Assembly (NCBI RefSeq): GCF_018691265.1
Contig: NW_024881321.1
Span: 20,189,698-20,253,697 of the forward strand
DNA length: 64,000 nucleotides
Source of the DNA: Tyto alba
Taxonomy: Eukaryota; Chordata; Aves; Strigiformes; Tytonidae
Reading direction: 5' to 3'
The notes below the pieces were generated by a model. The model was not told where the DNA came from. It worked only from the letters and a program-made list of their open reading frames with translations, and ran no database searches. Of this stretch, positions 1 to 10,990 are shown piece by piece (within the stretch, counting starts at the first letter, position 1; the number at the start of each line of letters is the position of its first letter). The translations under genes were made by a program, and so were the position numbers.

Positions 1-339
1 TATACTTATCTTACTTAGAGAGGGAAGAGGACAAAATGTTAGATTATCTAAACAAGGTTATCTCTGCAGGAGCATCCACTCCCACCACTTGATTAAAGAG
101 TTCCTACAAACTTCCGTCTCTGCATCTGGTGTAGTTATTCCTATCTTATTTGTGGTTTTGTAATCATCTTTTCCTGTATTTTAAGCAGGCCTATTCCTTT
201 CAAAAGCCCCGCAGAGACAAAGGCAGAAATTAACTGGGAAGCCCAATCTCTGAACTGTTCCTCCTAAGCAGGCCCCTGACGCCTTCTGGAGCCCAAGTGA
301 AAGTCTGTGGTGCTCCAGGTCACAGAGGGAATCCAGCTG

Positions 340-480
340 CCCAGAACAGCTCCCAGGATGGTGTCCTAATTAATGAACGCTAAAGGAAGCGCTGGAAATG
401 GCATTGCAAACATATGCAATAAATCCACCTCATCTGACAGAACAAGCTTGCAAAATAAGCCCACTGGAAAACTTCCTTCA
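340..480. promoter_or_regulatory. candidate conserved non-coding element
   Basis: This non-repetitive block is dense in transcription-factor-like cores: a double homeobox site TAATTAATGA near 369, a GCATTGCAAA stretch near 402, and an octamer-like ATATGCAATAAA near 412. Such packing in AT-rich DNA next to a CpG island is typical of developmental enhancers. That is an inference from composition; no alignment was possible. Confidence 0.25.
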
Positions 481-658
481 TTCTTGAGGTTAAATGTTTA
501 AGCCATTTAACATATTTTAAGTTTTCTTATTGTTGCTTTCTTGCAACAATTCAAACTAATATAAATTATATCAACTTCTGATGGTTTACATTGTGTCAAA
601 GCAATTATGTTTTCCAAACTACGTGCTGTTATATTTTTCTTTTCTTTCTGAGCTCTGT

Positions 659-693
<35 letters not shown>

Positions 694-702
694 TTTTTTT
701 TT
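659..702 (+). repeat. T-rich tract (TTTTG/TTTTTG units, then poly-T)
   Basis: Irregular TTTTG and TTTTTG units run into about 14 uninterrupted T, followed by CTCCACAGG. The end resembles a polypyrimidine tract plus AG splice acceptor, but the downstream sequence has no protein-like reading frame, so it is annotated as simple sequence only. Confidence 0.7.
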
Positions 703-1313
703 CTCCACAGGGACACAGATTACAGTTCAATAAAATCCGCTGTAGTTAAGGAAATTTCTGTTAAAGCCTTACACAAAATCCCACGTCAGACAATAGAAAT
801 AAAGGCAACAACCTTTATTTAGCTGAATATATTTTGACTCAGGTAAAGTTTAACTTTTGAGAAGACACAGTCTTCGAAGAGTTAGAGAATATGCATAATC
901 TGAGAGTCAGTATGTAAAATTCTATGTATGGATGGTACGTGCTGGGCCGCTTTTGTGTTTTGTCAAAGCTAAAGCTTAAGCAGCAAAGTCAAAATCTTCA
1001 TTCAGCCCAATTTCAAACCCAAGATTTTTTCTGTAGCAATAAAGGAATAAGAAAGCTAAAGCGTTTTCTCTGTGGTGAGGGGGCGGCAGGAGGGAAGACA
1101 GCTTCCTTTTGCAGAGACCTTCTCGGTTTTAGCATTGCAGAAGCCGACTCTGAAGGCGGGTTGGTGAAATACAAACGGGAATTTCCTCAGCTCTCCTTCC
1201 TGCTTCTATCTTTGCCTGTCTCACCTTTTGAGAACCTGATTTGTATTTGTATACGTGTGTGCGATCCCGATTTCATTGTTTGCCTTTTCACACAGGCACT
1301 TTCACCTACATCT

Positions 1314-1347
1314 CCCCCCCCCCCCCCCCCCCGCCAACCCCCCCCCC
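1314..1347 (+). repeat. poly-C tract (C19, then C10)
   Basis: Nineteen C (1314-1332), a short GCCAA interruption, then ten C (1338-1347). The other strand is poly-G and could form G-quadruplex structures. It lies about 300 bp upstream of the CpG island. The apparent proline-rich open frames across it are artefacts of CCN codons. Confidence 0.85.
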
Positions 1348-1679
1348 GCCCCTTCCCTCCCTTCCTCTCATTTGGCAGCCAGTTGGGCTTCTTCCTGCCT
1401 TGAATACCACATTCCCTGGTTATTCAAGCTCAGTCATTAGCACCCTGTCCCCCTACTGAAATTATGAATGAAAAGCCTTGTTGTTCTTTACAAATAACTC
1501 GGGCTTCCTCAGTCAGTCAAATTCAAATGGAAGTGACTGCCAGACAAAGCGCCTGTATGATGGACAGTCCTCCCAGCAAGTGATCAAGGCACACAGGAAG
1601 TTTTTAAAGGCACAATATAGGTAGAGCAGCCCGGGCGTTCCCCCCCGCCCAGGGTGCGGGCTGGTGAGGGGGGATTGGG

Positions 1680-1700
1680 GCGGGGGGGGGGGGTGCGGGG
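1680..1700 (+). repeat. poly-G run within the CpG island
   Basis: A run of about a dozen G follows a C at 1681 and is itself followed by TGCGGGG. It is a second G-quadruplex-prone block about 120 bp upstream of the GGGGCC array. Confidence 0.7.
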
Positions 1701-1820
1701 TGTGGAGCCATCCCCTTGCCCGCCCCGCCGGAGCGCGGAGGGGCCGCGGGGCGCTCCCGGTGCGGAGCCCCCGCCGCTCCCCCGGAGCTGGCTATGGAGA
1801 CACCTACACCTTCCCCCGGC

Positions 1821-1880
1821 GGGGCCGGGGCCGGGGCCGGGGCCGGGGCCGGGGCCGGGGCCGGGGCCGGGGCCGGGGCC
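1821..1880 (+). repeat. (GGGGCC)10 hexanucleotide repeat
   Basis: Ten perfect, uninterrupted copies of GGGGCC fill exactly 60 bases, flanked by CCCGGC on the left and GGCGCG on the right. The unit is identical to the human C9orf72 repeat. GGGGCC runs are known to form G-quadruplexes on the G strand and i-motif-like structures on the C strand. Open frames cross it in several registers, reading Gly-Pro, Gly-Arg and Gly-Ala on the plus strand and Pro-Gly and Pro-Arg on the minus strand. Nothing outside the repeat suggests that any of them is a real protein. Confidence 0.95.
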
Positions 1881-2079
1881 GGCGCGTCCCGGCGCTGAAT
1901 GCCGCGGGGTCGCGGGCCCCGAGCGGCACAACCCCCCGCCGCCGGGGCGCATTGTCCGCGGGCCCCTTTTCACAACGGGGGAAAAGGTAATTGACAGCCC
2001 CCATTGTCCGCCCCGGCCCCCCCGCGGCTTTAAAACACTCCGGGGCCCCAGTCACACGTTGTCAATAAGAGCTGTCGGA

Positions 2080-2240
2080 GGTGACGAGTGAAGAAGGGCT
2101 GTTCAGGAAACGGTTTGAGCCCTTCAAGTGGACAGGCCTCAGTGACTTCTCTGGCACTCCGGCTGCCACAGGCAGCCCCTTCAAAAATAACCTTAAAGCA
2201 ATAAATCAAACATGTTTCCTGCACTATACAAGGAACAGCT
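2080..2240. promoter_or_regulatory. candidate conserved flank of the CpG island
   Basis: Non-repetitive sequence directly downstream of the island, with factor-like cores in close order: AAAATAACC, AAAGCAATAAATCAAAC and CAGCTG (E-box). No coding potential is visible. It could be the start of a non-coding transcript or a conserved proximal element. This rests on composition only. Confidence 0.25.
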
Positions 2241-2260
2241 GGTTATTTTGCCTCACTTCC

Positions 2261-2306
2261 CCCCCACCTTATCCCTCCCCCCCCCCTTTTTTTTTTTTTT
2301 TTTTTT
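2261..2306 (+). repeat. C-run followed by T20 (polypyrimidine tract)
   Basis: CTTCCCCCCCACC and CCCTCC run into ten C (2277-2286) and then twenty T (2287-2306), followed by GTAAGAC. It is a homopyrimidine stretch of roughly 45 bases that could adopt triplex (H-DNA) structure. It is low-complexity sequence with no evidence of a gene. Confidence 0.8.
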
Positions 2307-2737
2307 GTAAGACTAAAAAATTATTTAAGCACAGGAAATCAAGCATGTCAAAGTTTGGCAAAGCAGATTGGGTGATTTAGGAGTTACAACACTTCTTTCT
2401 CTCTTAGCCAATCTTCGGACTTTGACTTTTTATCTCCTCATTTCCACTGGTTTCTGCATCTGCTCTGATGGCTAGGATAACTCATCCCTTGTCTTCCCCC
2501 ACAGCGAGGGAAGCGATCTGTATAGCTTGCAAGGAGAAGCCGTTCGCCCTGATTCTCCTCTCTCACAGGGACTCTGTATTCTGGAGTTCAAAAACATGGC
2601 TTCGGCTTAGTCGATCTGTTTATTCAGGAACAAAAACCCCACACCTGAGAATTACTGAAATGTCTCGCCATAGGCGATTCTGGACGTCTACGGCATACTT
2701 AGTGTTTTACATACGCAGCACTCACTGCCCATGTCTA

Positions 2738-2800
2738 TCTGATGATGTTGATGTATCATCACACATGACACATCATATATGATGTGTGTGCATAATGATA
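2738..2800. repeat. hairpin-forming segment with a perfect 20-bp palindrome
   Basis: Positions 2768-2787 read ACACATCATATATGATGTGT, which equals its own reverse complement. Just upstream, 2741-2760 forms a weaker inverted repeat with GATGAT and ATCATC arms. The segment is built from ATGATG and CACAT units, so it may be a degenerate microsatellite rather than a protein-binding site. Confidence 0.7.
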
Positions 2801-5110
2801 TGTAGGATGCATTAAATTTTAAATACAATTACAGGTTTTTCTCCTAAGGCCTCTGCAACCTTAGGCTCTGTTGCTGCAGCTGGATCCACATGGGCCAACA
2901 TTTGTGTTTGCACTGATCCCCTTTAGGAGCCCACCTGCCTGGATCTGATTTCAGCCTTCCACTTGTCATTTCCTGCCATCACATGAGGTAGTTAAGCGTA
3001 TGCTAACTAACTAAAGTCCAGATCTGTTAGACTTAGTGTTGTCATTTAGCAATGCCCAATTCTGCTAATACATTCAGTGATTGGCACTGATGATACACTT
3101 AGGAAATAAAAGGCAGGGGTCAAGTATTCTTTGCAATATTCTGCAATGTCCATGCGCTGTGACTGAAACATTGTATTCTGGACAGAAACGTAACTCTTCA
3201 AAAAACTGACAGTAAAACCAGAGACTGAATTAAGGAGAAAACCAAACTTTTCTGGAGGTTTGGGCTTTGTGAAAATCGAGCTAAAAAAGAAAGAGATAGC
3301 TAATCTCCAGCAGCATTACATTCTTCTTACTCACATAACACAGTATATATGCTATAATTTTTTTGTCTTCCCACCTATGAACAAGATACAAAGAACATCA
3401 CTGTTTGCTTAAGGATGGCCAGGGGGTATTTAAGCAAAATAAATTGTCATGAGAAAGGATGTATGTGGCAGCAGGTTTATGTCTGTGGTGTATAGATGCA
3501 GCATAGTTTACTCTGTTGCACTAACCCATGCATTCTGAGAGCTTTACACTCATGGGTCGGGCCATGGGAAGATGGGAAGGAAGATTTGCTTTATTTTTGG
3601 AGTATTGTTATTGTCTATCTTTCACTTGCAATATGATACGTTTATATGTCTATTAATATAATTTCATATCCTTGTGCATCTGGTTCCAGTTCACCTATCC
3701 ACAGCACATTTCTGCTGTAATTTAAAGACTAAGGTAACACAGATTTGCTAAGTGCCTGAAACTAGTTTACAGGCAATTTTAGCCAAACCTTACAGCATGC
3801 TGTAAGATATAGCCTTCCTGAATATTTTGTGAAATCTTATGGGAGTAAAAGCTGTTCAAAACCTCAGACCAGATGCTTTGGTAGGATCCAGTCTTTAGAT
3901 TGCAAATTACTTCAGGCAAAGATCTCCTTCCTGTTTGGCAACTTCAGAGAACACTTTTGCAGCAGGATAAATAAACAGCTTATTATATTGAGGAGGAGAT
4001 GCTCAGCTGGGGTGATTTGATAACCATTGCTAACTTCCATCCTCTGAGAATCCAACTCCACATGGAAGTCAGGGGTTATCCACATTATCCACATCCAGCA
4101 AAGGTTTCACACACTGGAAACTTGTGGTGGGAAGATTTCACTGTATGGACCTCACTTACTTTTCTTTCCTGTGATTAAGAACTGCATATTCTCCTTTGTC
4201 ACGTTATACCAGCTTTGCTCAAAGGTCTGCTCACACAGTGTGCATGGCAATATTTTGCTGTTAAATTGAGTAGAATTTTAGAACCTGCCAACTTGGGTGC
4301 TTTAGTGTGTGTCTTTTGTGCTGGGGAACAGTATAAAAATGCACAGTTAGGAAGTTCGCTATTGCCTTTGCCCATCGGTGTAAAATGACTGCTTAGACAC
4401 CATTAGATCAGTGGGAAGAAAACCCAAAACCGCACAACAAAACAATGATAATGACAAAAAAATGCTGTTCATTGACCTACATGTAGGGAAACACTTGAAA
4501 ACCCATTACAGAATATGTATGCTATTCCCCAGGAGAGCTGAATCCTTCACTTCTCAATTCTTCTCAGGTTTTCAGAGAGGCAAAAGAAAAAAACAGTATT
4601 TTGGAACACCACTGGCAGAGAAAGCCAGTGTCACTACTCTTCTGACAGGGTTTTCCTTCTTGACTAAGCTCATTTTTAATAGGGGACAAGAAGCAAGTAT
4701 CAAAATATTTGTCTTCCAAAATACAAAGAGGTCTGTGAGCTAAGGCTGTGAATCCTGCCATCTGAAAAGAGTGACAGCAAGATGGCAGGAGGGCTGACAT
4801 CACTTGCTGAAAGATGAGTGACAGCAAGACTGACAGAGAAGCTTAACTGGACAGTCAAGTGTGAAGAAAGAGCAGTTATACGGATGTCTGTAGATGAGAA
4901 GATGGGAGAAATAAGGACCAAGAACTAGCAACTGTCTGAACAGGAGGATCCATTTTATTTATATTTTGTATTTTTATTTCTTGACTGAAAGCCCTGGAGA
5001 ACCGTGCCCTGTCCCTGGATTGCAGTGAGGAAAACATTCTTGCTTTTACTTTGCCTTTGCCTCAGTCTTGCAGTCACACTCCCTTAACATTTGTTGTGAA
5101 ATCTAGACAC

Positions 5111-5162
5111 TATTAAAGTCAATGGGAATTTTGCCATCAAGTTTAGTGTGGTCATGATTTTA
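5111..5162 (+). repeat. old interspersed repeat, AGTCAATGGGAATTTT type
   Basis: Contains AAAGTCAATGGGAATTTTG followed by CCATCAAG, a degraded half of a near-palindromic unit in which an AGTCAATGG arm faces a CCATTGACT arm. Related copies lie near 5800, 13861 and 62279. I recall this motif as common in sauropsid genomic DNA but cannot assign a family name with confidence. Confidence 0.5.
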
Positions 5163-5799
5163 CTCAATACATAACTCCATCAGTGTCAGCAGTGTCGTAC
5201 TTGCATAGACCAAGGCTAAGTTTGGCCACAGGAAGGGAACGTTTCTCACATTTCCCTGCACCCCTTCTTCCCCAAAGAAAGATATAAGACACTGTTGAAG
5301 GACAGTTAATGGTCATTAGTCAGATCTGTGTAAGTGGTGAGAACGTGGAGGAAAAACACCCATTCTGCAAGGTATAGGTCAAACACAACCTGCAAACACA
5401 GTTTGTCCAGCCTGTAGCCTACTCTCAGCAGTCTTCTGCAGGGACAGCTTGGGAATGAACTGCATAGCACATTTGTGGATTTCTGGGAAATGTGTTACTT
5501 TGCATGTCAGTTCAATGGACTTCCATGTATGCTTTGCCTTGAGCTATATGAGTTGTAAGGGCTGGGATACAAAGCTCTCACTGGCTCTTGGGAGGAACTG
5601 TGTTGCCCAGACAGATGGAAAAAATTGGGGACTACTGATTTAGATCACGGTAGAATTTTCTTTAGAGGTTCTTGTCAGTGCTTCTACCATTCAACCAGGA
5701 AGAAGTTTGTCTGCCAAATGAATTGAGGGTGAAACCTGTTTCTGAACATATGTCTGGGTTCAGTAGCACATAAATGTAACAGATGAAGTTCTGAATCTT

Positions 5800-5850
5800 T
5801 TGAAGTCTATAGGAAAACTCCCCTTGACTTTGATGAGGTCTGAATTTCAT
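5800..5850 (-). repeat. old interspersed repeat, AGTCAATGGGAATTTT type
   Basis: Reads GAAGTCTATAGGAAAACTCC, then CCTTGACTTTGATGAGG and TGAATTTCATC. Its reverse complement matches the pattern of the 13861 copy, with GGAGTTTTCC between two AGTC-containing arms and a GATGAAATTC flank. It is diverged. Confidence 0.45.
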
Positions 5851-6779
5851 CTTTTTCCCATCACCTCCTTCTTCCCCCTTCACTTTATTCACATCATAAA
5901 ATAAAAACTGAGGCTTGTGTGTATTTTTGTATAGCTGTTTAGATTCCTTTGAGCTGTGCACTAGCATACAGGCTCCATTTGTATGTACAAAAGCCAGCTA
6001 TACATATGCAATTGCAGTAACTGTGCATGAGAAGATCCTCTACAACTTTAGGCCTCAGCTTATGAAAATGTGATCCCGGAAGCTTTATAGTTCCAGACTC
6101 TTTTAGGGAGAGTCAGGGAGCCAAAGGATGTCTGCTAGATTTTGCAATGAGCTTTTTACTTGGGAATAAAACCTGTAAGATGCTGAGTGCTGCTGTTTCC
6201 TCTAACAAGAGTCCCTTTGAAGGCATGGTAAAGTAGGATCCAAATCGGCGAGAATTTGATAATGAGAATCATGAAAAAAAGAAAAGAACTTAATTGACTC
6301 TGTCTTTAAGTTTTCTGGACTTCTTTGTATGGATTTTCTAGTGTATGGAATTGCTTAATGCATTTTTCCTCTGGCTGGAGTCTGGGGGCAAACAGTCCCT
6401 TCTGTTGTCAGCTGCATAAGCAGCACAAATTTCATACGTTTCATCCTCAAAAGTTCTGTAGTTATTGGGCTTCAGACACATGGAAGCTTTGCCTGAGTAG
6501 TGACAGGAAGATAAGACTCATTAGCTAATTAATTCTCACAACACCCTGGTCACACCCCTTTCGTAGCCAGTTGGGCACAGGTGTATCGGATGCCCGTATG
6601 TGTACAAACATGCCCTTTGGAAAAGAGCATCTCCTTTTTGTGCAGTGGCTGCTGTGCATAAGCATGTGTTGTGCCACTAAATAAGGGTGATTTGAAGGTA
6701 TGTTTCTGGGACGCAATCTAGCCACCATGCCCTGGGATATCTTACATCTCATCCTGGTGAATTAGGGAATTTCTACATG

Positions 6780-6950
6780 TGTCTGCCTTGGTGTTCCAGC
6801 CGCTAAAAGTCATTTACAGTCCCGCAATCCGACACTTATGCTATTTTACTTCTGTATTCATGATGCACAGGAAGGTGCTCTTAGCACTGAAAGCGCGATC
6901 ATAAAGTTTTTAAAACCTTTTATTGGAGGAAAAACTGGAGCAGAAAAGGA
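6780..6950. promoter_or_regulatory. candidate conserved non-coding element
   Basis: Non-repetitive block with several CpG dinucleotides unusual for its surroundings (AGCCGCTAAAAGTC, CCCGCAATCCGACAC, AAAGCGCGATCATAAAG) together with homeobox-like ATCATAAA and AT-rich cores. Retained CpGs inside AT-rich unique DNA can indicate constraint. The open frames over it are short and not protein-like. No alignment was available. Confidence 0.22.
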
Positions 6951-8736
6951 CCAAACTCCAGCGTCAGGTGTGAATCCCACAAAGCCCAAAGCTCTATGCT
7001 CCCTCTGCCGGCCCACGGGCAAGCGGCTGAGCACCAGGGTTGCCTCTCCGTGATGGACCAGCACCCCAGGGCACTGACACCATTGCAACATTAAACGAAA
7101 AACTTCTACATTTAATGGTACTGCTTTGGTTAGGTCGAGTACCAGCTAAATAATAAGCCACTTCCGATTTTTTTTTTTTTGCCTCTTTCCGTTTTTCAGA
7201 AACAAGGGGTTGAGAAAGAAACAGAAAGCGTAGATAGGCTGCATGATTTCTCCATTTATACTTGCGTCTAGCCTGAAGGCACTGCTTCTCATAATGTAAT
7301 CCAGGGCCAAAAGGGGAAAAGACATACTTAGGGTGTCATTCATAGCAAACAGAACAATAGCACCTTATTATTCTTATTGATTTCCTATTCCTTTTAAAAT
7401 TTTTGTATTTTCTTTTTGACAGCATCTAGGTTGAGTGTTGATATTCTCTGACTTCTGCTCTTCATTCTGGGTATTTTGGAGGCTCTTAGGTTATTAATAT
7501 AGCTAACCTATTTATTTATATGATTTAATGAGTATTAAGTAAGGTCTTTTTCTTTGCTTCTCTTTTAACAAATGATAATGCATGGTAATATTATCCTTTA
7601 GTAAATAGCCATTTGCACTGGTTTAATGAGGTGCAATTTATCCCATGTAATTTATTTCTTTTAACTATCCTGACTTTTAAAGTCTCTAATTTCTGAAATT
7701 ATATTTATCTACTTTTAACCATCAAACTGAAGAGAATAATTATTTTCCAATTAGTTTTATTATGCAATACTTTTTGATGATACTGAAAAAAAAATGGTGG
7801 CAACATGCTATTATTTTTTTACTACTTCTCTTATCTGGGTATGTTTTTGTTTGCAGTGGAAGAGTTGGTGAAAGTGAACAAGGAAGTCTTGTAGAGTGAG
7901 GTTTTTTTATTTTCTTCCACTATGTTTTTTCTAGCTTTAGCTAAGAAACAGTACAAAATCTTTGGTTGAATGACTGAACCATCACTGATGAGGTATCTCT
8001 CAAGGAAGAAGTGCAAAGCACCCCCTGCGGAGTGGAGCAGAAGTGGCAGAGAAGGTCCTGTGCTGCGTGCAGACACTGGATCTGTAGTGACTCTTCTGTA
8101 CTGTCCTTGCTGGAGGGAAGTGAAGATGGTTGCTACCCATCAACCACAGTTCATTGTTCCTGTCTTCTGCTCCTTCTTTATCCACTTTGCTTCCTGCAAA
8201 GAAGGACATACCTAGAAGGAGAGTCAGATTGTCAGAGGTCAGACCTTTTGCAACTTTTTTTAAGGGAGAAAAATTGCAGTAGGGGCTACTTTGGTATAAT
8301 ATAGAGGCTTCAGCGTAGTGCAGATGGGGAATGCACATCTTATGCAGACAGGGCTAGCTGAAGCCAACCTCAGGGTTGTCCAAGGTCAAAATATCAACAT
8401 ACGGATACAACACAGATCACATAACTCTTAGATAAATCAGGGGACACTCTCATCTTCAGACAACATCCTTGGCTACAGTCCCAGAATACTGTGATTAATT
8501 TTGAAGTTTTGACTTCTTCCTAGGCCATGCATTCTCCTCTTTCCAAAATCAATGACAGTGGTTGATGCCATGACCAAACAAACTTCTTAAAACAGAATCT
8601 TTATTTAGTACAGAGGCACTTCAAAGAAAACAGATTTGAAACAAATTGAAGAAATATATGCATATCTAGCTTTTCCCTGAGGCTTATCTCTCCCTAGATC
8701 TGGAAGGGCCTAACAAACTTCAGCACTCTCCACAAA

Positions 8737-8740
<4 letters not shown>

Positions 8741-8777
<37 letters not shown>
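8741..8777 (+). repeat. (CT)18 microsatellite
   Basis: About 18.5 perfect CT units, preceded by ACTTT and followed by AACATG. A long homopurine-homopyrimidine dinucleotide tract such as this is usually polymorphic in length. Confidence 0.95.
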
Positions 8778-8780
<3 letters not shown>

Positions 8781-10329
8781 ATGTTTCCTTAGACAGCTTC
8801 TGAAAAGTAACTACAACCGGATGGGAAATTGTTTTCCTGTTCCATGGTGGGACAAGACTTTTAAACTTATATACAAAATCCCTAAAAACTGTTGCTGAAT
8901 AAATAAAGCCAAATGACCAGGCATCTAATATAAATGTGATTTCACACTTAAAAGAATATGTAGTCATTTATACCAAGCAAAATATTTTCAATAGGCAACT
9001 ATATACTCCTGGGATTCTTTAAAATGCTTCTCTGGTAGCTGTTGTTGACTGAGCCCTAAAATTGCCCTGGAAGCTTCCCCATTGCCATCTGCTCGGGGGA
9101 TGAGTTAGGACCTAGAGGGACTGAAGGGAAGAAGTGTGTGTCAGTTAAGAAGAGGAAGCTGAGGGAAGAGGATGTGGGTGGAGGACCTGTTTTGAAGTTA
9201 AGCAGTTAGACAAAGAATAGTAAAATGAAGAAAAGTGCAGTCTCAACTCAGCTTGTGGCTGGTAGATTGTATAACCTAAAGCAAAACCTCATAGTATGAG
9301 CTTCTGTTGAATTTGGAAGAGGCAGGCTGATGGGGAATCCTGAAGTGGGGTGGAATAAAAGGTTCTTTTTTAACCCAGACAAATTTAACCCCAGACAAAA
9401 GTCCAAAATACATGTTTTCCTTTAAGAAATACAGTTTTAAAGGAGTCTGATTAAAGAGCCATGTTCTGAATGTAAAAAGCAAAAGGAAAAACTATGTGAG
9501 AGTGCTCTGTTGATAAACCCTGTTATGCAGGCTCAGAGCAGACTGTAGTTTGGCTTCTGGTATAATGAGTTGGGATGTGATAGATAACTGTTCATGATAA
9601 CGGTTCAAGTTAAGTGAGGTGAGTGGGTATTTGTACTTTACTTCCCCATGTACTGTTCAAACTGGGAGGCTGTTGGCCTCTCTGGGGATGATGCACATGA
9701 TGTTTATTTCTCTTATTTAAATGGAAGTAGTTTTTGTTTAGACCTGAGTGAATTCCTTAACAATAATTTGATCAAAAATGTTACAATCCCACAAAAGATT
9801 TTCTGATATGAAAAATTTCCCCTCCCCATTCCTGTCTAGCTTTAACAATATGACTTTCGTTATCAACCAACAAGTGCTTTCCAAGTCATACTCATTTTTT
9901 TTTCCCCGAGGGTCCTTGGTTTTAAATAAACCTTGCAGCAGCTTGTGGGAGACAGAATCATTAAAACACATTTCTCACTCCCTGGTTTTCCACTGTGCAC
10001 AGGAGTGCTTTCTCTGGCATGGTTATTTAATTTGTCTTACTATAACCATTCCTAAAGTCATTCAGAAAATTCTTCTAATTGATGGTGGTGGTATGGTAAC
10101 TTAATTTAATTGACCAAATCACAAACACAATTCCAAAAATTATTATTCCTCATATTTTTATTTAGAAGCCTGATCAGTTGTACAACTACCACAGGTGCCA
10201 TTGTGTTGGATCAAACGTCAGTTTGGCTCAAAGGTTTGTGCCAGCTTTTTGAAGGAAACATGATCATGAACAGGTTGCAAAGTCAGATGGTATTACATCT
10301 CACAAAAGTAAACCAAAAAAAAGGTCATT

Positions 10330-10990
10330 CTCTTTACACATGCACGGTCAAAAGGCAAATCTTGCTCTACTGGGAGCTGAATTTTGGAGTGATGTTACAG
10401 TTTGCAGTAGCTGCTCAAGCATAACCTCAAATAAAATGCTTTGCATTAATCTAGCCCAGAGGGTCATTAAAAATGGGTTTTACAGACAATGTATTATTTT
10501 TTTTATGATACTTAATTTAGCATTAGTCTTGTATGCTGATTAGTACCACCCACTTTGTGGATAATTTAGAACAAAGCCACCCAACTGCTAGCCAATGGAA
10601 TATTGTGGCCCATAGGACAGTTCTAGTCCTCAGGACATCTACAACATCAGATAAGAATTCTTTGCCCAGAGAAAACATCTGGTATATACTCAGCCCACAG
10701 TAGTCAAGAAGTTGTGCAGCACAAAGTTTTATCAGTGTTGAGGGTCTGAACAACTCATGTAATATGCATCGCATGTGCACAGTGAGGAAAATAACTGGGT
10801 TATCATTGGGAGAATGGATGAAGGATGAATCAAATCTTACTGAAAATTGCCCCCTACCTGCAGCTGTAAGAGCCCTTATGCAAACATTTGCCCCAAAATG
10901 AAATTTAAATGCTTGCACTGGTAAGAAAGAAATAAGGACTGTGATAAGGCAGATGGAGCGTGACAGCTGACGAGGCACATTCTAATTTTC
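10330..10990. promoter_or_regulatory. candidate conserved non-coding cluster
   Basis: Two non-repetitive blocks rich in factor-like cores: 10420-10500 with TGCTTTGCATTAATC and GGTCATTAAAAATGG, and 10690-10980 with AATATGCATCGCATG, CTTATGCAAACATTTG and CAGCTGACGAGGC. A 151-codon minus-strand frame covers most of the second block but is Ser/Leu-rich without domain features, so I read the block as non-coding. Inference only. Confidence 0.22.

Larger units (their letters stand above)
1..1550. other. AT-rich non-coding flank, no gene seen
   Basis: No open frame here looks like a protein. The frames running through 924-1460 end in proline-rich peptide only because they cross the poly-C tract at 1314-1347. 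The stretch holds a T-rich tract (about 659-702), the poly-C tract and a candidate conserved block at about 340-480, each listed separately. It leads into the CpG island that starts near 1600. Confidence 0.5.
1600..2110. promoter_or_regulatory. CpG island, candidate promoter
   Basis: This is the only strongly CpG-dense and GC-rich segment in the window. It contains GC-box-like GGGGCGG runs, the GGGGCC repeat, two ATTGTCCGC motifs (1951 and 2003), a TATA-like TTTAAAA (about 2030-2036) and a splice-donor-like AAAAGGTAATT (about 1983). CpG islands in bird genomes usually mark promoters of genes or long non-coding RNAs, often bidirectional. I cannot show which strand is transcribed, and no coding first exon is evident on either strand, so a non-coding first exon or a distal regulatory island are both possible. 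Confidence 0.6.
2400..8735. other. unique AT-rich DNA, no gene seen
   Basis: No frame here resembles a known protein. Apart from the items listed separately (palindrome at 2768, old repeat copies near 5111 and 5800, candidate conserved block at 6780-6950), I see only unique AT-rich sequence with short poly-A and poly-T runs, for example at 7171-7181. Confidence 0.5.

Noticed and set aside
659..716. Polypyrimidine tract plus CACAGG as a splice acceptor
   Set aside because: No protein-like frame or donor follows; T-rich tracts of this sort are common in the window.
924..1459. Overlapping plus-strand open frames of 61 to 159 codons
   Set aside because: Their length comes from the poly-C tract giving Pro codons in every frame; the rest has no domain, and three frames are open at once.
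1584..2091. Open frames with Gly-Pro, Gly-Arg, Gly-Ala, Pro-Gly and Pro-Arg runs
   Set aside because: They are different readings of the GGGGCC repeat. Repeat-associated translation is conceivable but cannot be claimed from sequence.
10523..10978. 151-codon minus-strand open frame
   Set aside because: No domain or signal peptide that I can defend; the underlying DNA looks more like a conserved non-coding block.
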